A stretch of DNA of 64,000 nucleotides from Buddleja alternifolia. Taxonomy: Eukaryota > Streptophyta > Magnoliopsida > Lamiales > Scrophulariaceae. The notes below the pieces were generated by a model. That model searched no databases and was not told the origin of the DNA. It worked only from the letters and a program-made list of their open reading frames with translations. The stretch spans positions 45,506,423 through 45,570,422 of the forward strand of contig CM033394.1 in assembly GCA_019426215.1 (NCBI GenBank), read 5' to 3'. A program made the translations under genes and the position numbers. Positions 56,106-64,000 of the stretch are shown piece by piece (positions within the stretch are counted from its first letter, which is position 1; each line of letters starts with the position of its first letter).

Positions 56106-56993
56106 GAGAAAATTCTTGTCTCCAACCGGTGTGGGACTCAGATGCATGCACCAAAACACAATAAAAAATAATTAAAAATATTTGACTTTATATATATTAA
56201 ATATAATTATTTTTGGAGATAAATACAAAATGCCCCCTTGAACTATTCTTACTGTCGTATATACCCCTAAATTTTAAAAGGTACCAAAATAGTCCCTCGT
56301 GGAAATTTTTAAGCAATTCCAAATATTTCAACCCAAACATAACCTTACAATATTTAAGCACCAAATAAACTTGGTTAATTATTTTTTCATTGAACTTATA
56401 TGATTTGTAAGAAAATGCAAATAGATTTAAATATAATTTGTTGATTGATACAATTAAATAACTTATAATTGAATATGATACAATTAGAAAACACAAATCT
56501 TCGTAGTTTAAATCTACAATTTGTTAATTGATAATTTGTTAATTTTATTATTTTAAATTAAATATTTTGTTAATTTATAAAGTATAAATTTATAAATTAC
56601 AAGATTTAAATGATTTTTTAGTTGATAAGATTTAATTAAAGAATATATAAATAATTATAATAATTCTTCATAATTCTTGAATTAAGAAATTACAAGATTA
56701 AAATGATTTGTTAATTTTGAAGACTTAATTTGATAAATTCATTTAAAAAAATGAAGGAATCATCGGTTAAGTTAATATATATAGTGCTTAATATTGCAAG
56801 GTTGTGTTTGGATGAGAGCATTTGGATAACTCATGAATTTCCATGAGGGACCATTTTGGTACCTTTTAAATTTTAAGGGCGTATATGCGACATTAGGGAT
56901 AGTTCAGGGGGACATTTTGTATTTAGCCCTTATTTTTGTTATATCTTAATGTATGTATCTAGGTCTTACACCGAATGTATACAAGAATTTTTG
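56106..56993. mobile_element. Palindromic MITE (family A), copy 3, split by another element
   Basis: The left half (56106-56214) has GAGAAAATTCTTGTCTCC and CCGGTGTGGGACTCA; the right half (56930-56993) has CTTACACCGAATGTATACAAG and AATTTTTGC. The halves are parted by the 715-bp element at 56215-56929. Confidence 0.8.
56215..56929. mobile_element. Nested foldback element with GG..TAAATACAAAATG ends
   Basis: 715 bp with inverted arms of about 90 bp: left GGAGATAAATACAAAATGCC, right CATTTTGTATTTAGCCC. The perfect 8-bp duplication TTATTTTT lies at 56207-56214 and 56930-56937. The arms share ACCAAAATAGTCCCTC-type text; the middle is AT-rich. The 8-bp duplication suggests hAT. No coding capacity. 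Confidence 0.9.
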
Positions 56994-57489
56994 CTTTCCT
57001 TTTATCCCACAATTGAAAGTTGAGAAAAAGCATTTTTCTTTTAGATTTTTTCATAACGAAAAGTCGCATGCTTTCTGGTATTTTTCCAACACGTTAAGAT
57101 GTTGATTTTGAAAAGAACGCAATTCATATTTTCTACTTGAACATGACTATTTAGAAAATCAGAATGACTTTTTGTATTGACCTATTCAGTATTCAGACTA
57201 TAAGTTTTGATTCCTAAATTTCATTTATTCGGAAACTACTTTGTTGCTCATGCAAGTCCAAATGTTTATTGGGATCATACTTGGAAGTCCCTGTATGTAT
57301 AAAAGATTACAGGATGATTTCAACCATTCATGTATATATAATGATGGATCTTACGTATGTATGAATAAATGTGTGGTAGAGATCACGCGAGACCTCCCAA
57401 ATATAGCTGGTGTTTTTTGGCACTGCAACTTGAATACAAAAATTTTCAACTATTTTGTCTTAATAGCCTTATTCTTTGACTCTATGTTG
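56994..57489. other. AT-rich intergenic DNA
   Basis: Nothing recognised. Confidence 0.4.
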
Positions 57490-59178
57490 TAGGAGTGACC
57501 ATGGTACGGTTTTGTAGTTCTTTACTAAGTTCAAATCAAATTGTTGAGTGCGATTTGGAGCAAATAATATTTGAAATTGTAATTTTGTAAATCAAAATCG
57601 ACTATGTGGTTTTGTGGAGTGCGGTGCGGTTTGATAGTTTCTCAAGTGATTTTACTTTATGAAACTAGGTAAACAAACAATATTCGTCATCGTTTTTGTT
57701 AAACTAAATAAATAGAATGATAATTCATAACTAAAAAATACTTGTTAGGGACAAATTTATCAAGATTGAACTTCATGAATCGATAAAAGGAATACTAGTT
57801 TCATTACATATTATTATATAAAAGTATCATCCGTTTAAAACAAAAAATACTAATTTTATAACTTTAAATGTCGATTTTACGTACATTGAGTATAAATATA
57901 ATATGTACATATATATAAACATATTAAAAAAAAACACAGCCATATATAACAAAATATATTAATTTACTGAAAAGTAGGATTTGAAATTTATAAATAAACT
58001 AATCGTACAAAAAATGACATGGTATCCATACATACATATATATATAATTATATTAAATAAGCACACATCATATAAGAAAATATTTTGATCTAACTGAAAA
58101 GTAGGATTTGAAATTTATAAATTAACTAATCGTACAAAAAATGACACTGTATGCTTGTTTGTTTATTAAATCTGTGCACTAAATTTTGCAAATTAGAGAA
58201 TGTTATAAAAGTAATTTTAAAGTTATAAAATAATAGATGATCTAACACGACATTGCTACTACAAATAATTGTGAGAGTTACATATAATGAACATCGTAAA
58301 TAAAATCCACAAAACTTCTTTTTTTTTTTGCCAAAACTCTTTAAGTTTCTATTTGATTATGGTAAAAATCGTCAGAGTATGAATATCACGTGATTGACCA
58401 TGTGGGGTGAAGGAACCAATCCCATACACGAGAAACTAGGTGAGGGTTGGTGGATTTATAGACTGCACTCGACTATGGCGAGCTGCCTACGTACCCGGAT
58501 TGTTGGGATCAAGTCTATTCGTAGTTCGATGATGGTGTTACTCTCTATTGTCAGTGTATTTCTTACTAGGGGAGTAGATAGTGAGATACCCCCAACTCTT
58601 TTGGGGTATTTATAAGGAGTTGGTTATGAGCTATGAGCTCTTGGGCCCTATCTTGTCATTAGCCCAATTTATTAAACTAGAGGAATAACTTTATTGTGTT
58701 TACTGGGCTTCCAGTCCGTCTTGGGCTGGGCCAATCCTTCTTCCACTGCTCGTGGTGGGCGCCATGACCCGACTCGGGAGCGAGTGAAATACTAAAATAC
58801 CCCTAGACATTTTTTGGCCCCTATCACTATTATTTAAAAAAATTTAAAACTAAAACATTATTCCTTTAGGAGCCTCAAGCACAAATGTTGATTTGAACAA
58901 ATTATTAAACAAGTAAAAAATATAACTACACCAAATCAATAATAAATATTATATTAAACTAATTATTAAAATTTCAAATAAAAATAATAATAAGTAATAT
59001 ATATATATATATAGGGGGTGCAGTGCGGTGTGATTTTTTTAACAATAGTTTTGACATCAAACCGCATAGGGCGGTGCGGTTTTGACTTAAATTTTAAAGT
59101 TTGCGTACGTAAAAAATCGACAAAAAGGGTACGGTGCATTCGGTTTGGGCGATTTTTGAAAATCAATGATCACCCCTA
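57490..59178. mobile_element. hAT-like non-autonomous element with internal insertion
   Basis: The ends are TAGGAGTGACCATGG / CAATGATCACCCCTA, with subterminal GGTGCGGTTTTG-type repeats on both sides. The interior includes two copies of a GAAAAGTAGGATTTGAAATTT block (near 57968 and 58096) and the insertion 58390-58821. The 8-bp flanks match only 5/8. No transposase. Confidence 0.75.
58390..58821. mobile_element. Insertion of unknown type, possible solo LTR
   Basis: 432 bp flanked by the 6-bp direct repeat TATCAC (58384-58389 and 58822-58827), distinctly more GC-rich than its AT-rich host element. It contains CTGCCTACGTACCCGG and a TATTTATAAGG (TATA-like) motif, which suit an LTR, but the ends are not TG...CA with this repeat. 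Confidence 0.55.
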
Positions 59179-60404
59179 CTGTATAGGAAAAACAACAAAT
59201 AAAGTCTTAAGAAAAGCTTCAATTTAGCAACATTCTCGGTTTTCATGTACGCATGAAATGAATGATGGGCGTGTGAAGTATGATATAAACGAGGTACTGT
59301 AATAAAAGATCCCGTTTGCATATTCAAGTATTCAACTCCCAATTGAGTTGGCGGGAGGTGTGAGGGCGCCAATCATTGGCCCAAATTTTTATAGTATACG
59401 ATGTAGTTTTAAGTTTCAACTCTAAATAGATGAACATGTCTCGTATAATTTGACGCTCTGTAATTACAGATGTGATGTTCTATTACAATTTTTATTAGAT
59501 CTCCTATTACAAAGTATTAAATGAATGACACGTCTTATTGCATTTAAATAAATAATTGTTAAAAAATTTATTAAATATATATTATTTATCCAATACACTA
59601 AAATAAAAGATACAACAAGAGTTGCAATGAAAAATCTCATCTCGATAAAATTCACGCGTAAACTCGGTCTCCGACATGTCCCCATTTCGTGAAGTTGAAA
59701 GTACCACAAACCATATAATACAAAGTCACCGATGGCTTCCGCAATTGCCTCGTAATTACACTAATATATAATAATATAATTTCCTCCAATTGTACCGACG
59801 ACGTGCTTAGTCATGCTTACTTTTCAGCTATATATATTCTTCTACAAATATAAGAACAATAAGGACGAGTTTCATGACAGCAGAAAATTAAGGTACTTAT
59901 CAATAAGATCCAACACAATTGATAAATAATTGGATTTCTTAAGCATGTTGTTCAGGATCCAATCCGTGGTTGTGTGTATGGAAAAGACTTTGTTGAAAGA
60001 GTCAAAACCCACTTCGGTGATCTCTACGTCTTTTAGTCTCCTGCGTTAACTTCGTCTGGAGGAAACTCTTGGTGTAAACCAAAAAAAAAAAAAATTAAGG
60101 GAATTATATGAATATTGATTAATTACTGAAAAAGTACTATGCTTGTCCGTAACATGGGCATTGGAACGTGGACTGACAGCCAATTCTCACCTAAATTTGT
60201 GCACGTAGTTTTCCATGTTCTACTACTACACACAGCTCATCATCATCACCACACAAATGTGAGCATCTACACCCTAAAGACTAAATCAAACCATCTTGGG
60301 CCTCACATGGTGCCCAATAAGAACTTTTCAAAATGTTCCTTTGCAAACCTTTTAAAAAATAAATCATATAGTAGCGTTTTGTATGTGAAGAGAACTTTCT
60401 TACT
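59179..60404. other. AT-rich intergenic DNA
   Basis: A GGAAACTCTTGGTGTAAACC plus poly(A) block at 60060-60098 resembles the tail of S2 SINEs. No gene recognised. Confidence 0.45.
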
Positions 60405-60586
60405 CAGGGTCGAAGACAAAATTTAGAGTTCGTTTGACGAATACCAAAAAATAGGAAAAAGCTTTGATTTTTTAAACTTTGGAGGAACGAAATTTCAAAT
60501 ATCAAAAGCTTATAGGACAAAAAAAAAAAAAATCTCAAAGTTGAGGTGGGGTGGGGGTGCCTCCTTAGCCCCCGCCTCTGTCCCTG
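60405..60586. mobile_element. hAT-like MITE (CAGGGACGGA family), copy 3
   Basis: 182 bp starting CAGGGTCGAAGAC and ending GCCTCTGTCCCTG. The flanks TTCTTACT / TTCTTAGG (6/8) are a probable 8-bp target duplication. Size and ends match the intron-forming copy at 32470-32645. Confidence 0.85.
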
Positions 60587-61869
60587 TTCTTAGGAAGATT
60601 CTTGTCGCATGTGGAATCTGACAGTACCTTAAGAGATTAATTTTGAATCTTCGAACTTATTACACATAAAGAAACCAATATGTTTGTAACTAAGGTCTAG
60701 GATTAGCCTCGTGTTAACAAGTAATTGTGCCACGTATAGTGCCTATAGGTTGGATTTAAATTAAATAGCATGTTAATCACTTATATATGTAATTAAGAAT
60801 CAAATGACTTCGATCTTAGACAAATCAGAATTAGACAATTCATATGCACAACAATAAAATTTCGAATGTAGTTTATTGAACCTCGCAATGAATTAATAGA
60901 TTAAAATACAATCGAATTCGACCCTATATCAGCCTTGTTAGTGAAGTTCTTTTTAAGAGCTTCCGAGACTTGGAGTCTCGAGACAATCACAATCATTCAT
61001 TGTGGTTATTTCTCACGCTTAGGAGCTTGGATGACTTGGAATACCCCAAAAAATCACAACTATTCATATTGTGGACTCTTCGTGTGTACGGTAGTATGAG
61101 CGATTGATTATAAGTTGTGATTATAACATAACTTGAAGTCCCGAAAACTCGTAATCACCAGCTAATTGGATTGCTCTTCATATGGACCCTCATAATAGAT
61201 TTGAATCTGATTTACTTGGAAAGTTTGTGAGCTCTAATGAAAAAGCTATAAAACAGGCCAGTGGACTACAATATGGGTGTTGAACTTTTTCCTTCCCTGG
61301 CCTGAATATTTATTAAGGTAACTATAGGGCCTCAATTCCACAACTTTGAGTCCACTACTATTCAAATTATCTTATCCTATAAATTAATAAATTGTAGCCA
61401 CATCGTTACTGCTTTTATATTAGTATGGCTCAATTTGTATAGCCTCGGGCCTTATTTATAAATAAATGTGTATATATCAATGCAAAACTAAATTATATGC
61501 CGACTCAACCAAGATATAGATTTAGATCGAAGTAGACAGTTTTGGATTGATTATAAATAAATGTAACGAGTCTCAACTCAACCGATCTTTTTAACAGAAT
61601 AAAGATAAACCCTAACTATTAAACAAGCACATTTCACTAGAGTTTCATCGATTCCGGATGCCCTTTAGCCCGAGGTGATTTCTCACCATCACATATTTCT
61701 CATGATTATGAGAAAATAAAAACGAAATAAAAAGTCATATTAAAGAAAAAAGAAAATGATAATCCAAGGGCCTTATTGAAATGTATCTTTTTATTTATAA
61801 TACCATGATCTAGCAAAAACTCAACCTAGCTACTATTTATGCATTTTCAACCTACCCGTCTTAGGATAA
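60587..61869. other. 3' flank of the P450 gene with a MITE
   Basis: 60945-61160 contains an AATCACAATC-family foldback (CTTCCGAGACTTGGAGTC left, ACTTGAAGTCCCGAAAACTC right). The rest is AT-rich with nothing recognised. Confidence 0.5.
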
Positions 61870-62754
61870 TTAGAACTTCATAACCTTGATATGATATCCA
61901 TTTGGTGCTTGCACTCTAGGGAAAGATAACATCTCTCCTCCAATTTCTTCCCATCTGCACACAAATAGATCTCAATTAAGTACCAATATGAAGTGGCTAG
62001 TTTCTTTTAGTGAATTATAAACTACAAATCTCAGTACAATCATAATTATCTGTAGTGTCCAACTCTATGTACAATAGTGACTGCCCACAGATTTTAAGTC
62101 ATGAAAGATCCTAAAAACAATTCTGGGTATTCTTAGGCCGTCCTAAGATGTCTAATACATTAATGTAGGGCCCCACATAATTTATGTACAATAAATCTCG
62201 AGGCTGGACATTAGGCCCGTTAAGAACAATCGAAATAACCCATTGATCACCTGTATGTAGTTGCAAAGTAGTGAAGGAAAGTAGAGACTGTTGCTATTCC
62301 AAGTTCCTTCCCGGGGCACAACCGGCTTCCTCCTCCGAATAATAAGCAATAGTTATGCGACTCTAAGTTCTTATCCTACATTCATCGAAAATAAAATTTA
62401 TTACACCCGAAAGAAGAACTTGGATTAGATTTAATTCGATTGAACTTAACTAACCAGCCATCTACATGGATTAAACTTTAGGGGTTCCGGATATAGGAAT
62501 GGATCATAGTTGATCTCTCTTGTGTAGACATAAATTCTCCATCCTTTCGGGATAACGAATTCTGATTAAGAAAGCCAAGGAAACATGAAAATGATACGTA
62601 AAGTGAAAAATATGAATAGGATTTGATTAGAAATTACATTGACACATTGTCAAATTAAAATTTCTGATCATTTACCATTCAATTTGATATCACTTTTTGT
62701 CTTCCGTAACTCCCCGTTAACAACAGTAGCCAGTCTCAAAGTTTCAAAGACAAC
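61870..62754 (-). CDS. CYP85A: CYP85A-like cytochrome P450, last four exons
   Basis: Exons 62754-62676, 62561-62455, 62375-62251 and 61954-61870 join in phase with GT..AG borders to 131 codons ending at TAA. Seen in order: the E-T-L-R of the K helix (E-x-x-R), I-P-K-G-W-R-I-Y-V-Y-T-R-E-I-N-Y-D-P, F-N-P-C-R-W (PERF region), the heme loop F-G-G-G-S-R-L-C-P-G-K-E-L-G with the Cys ligand, S-T-F-L-H-Y-F, and a C-terminal R-W-E-E-I-G-G...F-P-R-V. The wording closely follows CYP85A, the brassinosteroid-6-oxidase that makes castasterone at the ER; other CYP85-clan members are possible. The N-terminal exons and membrane anchor lie beyond 62841, where a transposon end begins in the upstream intron, or outside the window. 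Variants such as Glu after the first exon join do not disrupt it. Confidence 0.9.
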
Positions 62755-62840
62755 CTATAGAGAAAATAAGCATGTGTAACGTTATAAGGGGCAATTTGGT
62801 CTTTTCACAGCCTAAAGAAACAACTTGGAGGATCTGTACT

Positions 62841-64000
62841 CAGGGACGGATCCAGGATTGACTTATTGGGAGGGCCGAAGCATTAAAGTAAAAAAAAATT
62901 GACAATATTTATGATTATATCTCTAAACTTATTTTAGTTATAACAGATGAAAAAAAAAATTATCATGTTATGAAAAACAAAACTAATTTTTAATAAACTT
63001 ACAGTAGTTTCAAAATATAAAGAAATTCTTCAAAAACTTTATCGAAGTTGTACACGACGATCGAAACACTAGTATGTGGCATAGGTTCTGATCTTTCAAC
63101 TTGAGATTCTTGGTTTTGAGTATTTTTTCTTTTAAAAATTGTGTCGATTGTGGTTGATTTTCCCATACTTTTACCTATTAATCATATAATTGAATAAGTA
63201 AATACACATAAAGATACATATTAAATTCTAAGTAGTTTTTAACCTTACAAAAAGATTAAATTGACAATAATAACTATAGATAATGATTATATTATCTTAA
63301 AAAAACTACTTAATAATTTAATACATTCAGTTATAAATAATTAATACAAACCAAAAAGCAAACTAAAAAACATGTAATTCTCTACACTAAAAAAAAGTTA
63401 TTATTTACTCAAACTCTTTTAAAATTATAAAATAATATATTGTGATTAGTTCATACCTTGTGGCGGATAAATTCTGAATAATCGAATGATGATCAACCTT
63501 TTCTTGTCCTTAGATGTGTTGATGTTTTGTATATTTTTCCTTTGCAATGATCCCTTTTTATAGTTTTTGGGAAAAATGTTATTAGTTCTAATTCTAATAT
63601 ATGTAGAAGAGAGGTTTAAAGAAAAGATGTTGATCAATTCTAACCCTAATATGTATAGAATTGAAGTTCAAAAAAGAAAATTAAAGGTATTATCAATTCA
63701 ACTTTTTTTTTTTTTTTTATGGTAACTACCTTTTTTTAAAATCAATATAATGATATTATATGATAATTCATGTCCTATATGACAAATGAGAAGAACCGCT
63801 CACAAACAATAGAGAAAAGGAGTTTAAAAATTAAAAAAATAGAAGGTGTGAATGGTGAGATTCAAACCCTACTACTGCCTCCGCCATGAGTACATGCAAA
63901 CTTACTGCCAAACCTCCCACCAACTCCGCCAACTTGTTCTTGTGGTTTGTATAGAACCGAAACAATATATTGGTGGGGGGACGCCATATTATAAAATCCT
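62841..64000. mobile_element. Left end of a longer CAGGGACGGATCC element in the P450 intron
   Basis: CAGGGACGGATCCAGG at 62841 matches the ends of the three small MITEs of this family. No complementary right end (CCGTCCCTG) occurs before 64000, so the element may extend beyond the window. The interior is very AT-rich, with no coding frame of note. No P450 exon was recognised between 62755 and 64000. Confidence 0.55.

Noticed and set aside
57241..57492. 83-codon open frame
   Set aside because: No domain, no splice context, AT-rich composition; likely chance.
1..64000. CRISPR arrays, bacterial operons, replication origins
   Set aside because: Plant nuclear DNA; the repeats seen are LTRs, MITEs, SINEs and tandem duplications with no spacer pattern.

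Overview
The window is nuclear DNA of a flowering plant, most likely a core eudicot. The evidence is very AT-rich sequence, intron-containing plant genes (SEPALLATA-type MADS box, BIG GRAIN 1-like, SPL with a miR156 site, UDP-arabinopyranose mutase, CYP85A-type P450), two nuclear tRNA genes and a dense load of plant transposons. The species cannot be named from the sequence.

Layout. 1-5330: decayed endogenous pararetrovirus (Caulimoviridae) on the + strand with movement, protease, RT/RNase H and a downstream ORF, followed by a 35S-like promoter and poly(A) region. 7514-7698 (-): first exon of a SEPALLATA-like MADS-box gene; the rest was not found and may lie beyond the viral insertion. 9475-14965: complete but decayed Ty1/copia element (-) with 307-bp LTRs and a TAGTT target duplication. 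15775-22878: tandem repeats, small DNA transposons, a long poly(A)-tailed retroposon with a tRNA-like head, a SINE, tRNA-Ile(AAT) and a CACTA-type element. 23116-28790: second copia element (Tork/Tnt1-like, +) carrying a nested hAT-like element. 32148-33231: BIG GRAIN 1-like gene. 34767-38907: 1.8-kb tandem duplication carrying a TRIM retrotransposon. 39451-40971: three foldback elements in a row. 42840-45761: SPL transcription factor gene. 48834: tRNA-Asp(GTC). 49682-53679 (-): UDP-arabinopyranose mutase (RGP). 55-60 kb: SINEs and nested foldback/hAT elements. 61870-62754 (-): last four exons of a CYP85A-like (brassinosteroid-6-oxidase-type) P450, 5' part outside the window.

The most striking observation is in the BIG GRAIN 1-like gene. 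Its only intron (32465-32648, 184 bp) equals a 176-bp hAT-like MITE (32470-32645) plus one 8-bp target duplication. The duplicated CAGGT supplies both splice junctions, and splicing leaves one clean copy of the target site in frame. This looks like an intron born from a transposon; other members of the MITE family lie at 29950 and 60405, with a longer relative at 62841. Other notable points: the 9.5-kb copia element has a primer binding site matching the anticodon arm of tRNA-Ile, with C opposite the inosine position; the 18.8-kb retroposon has a 14-bp perfect target duplication; one palindromic MITE is split by another; and the pararetroviral promoter points at the MADS-box first exon. The genes do not form an operon or pathway; BIG GRAIN 1-like, SPL and CYP85A all belong to plant growth control, but their proximity here proves no joint regulation.
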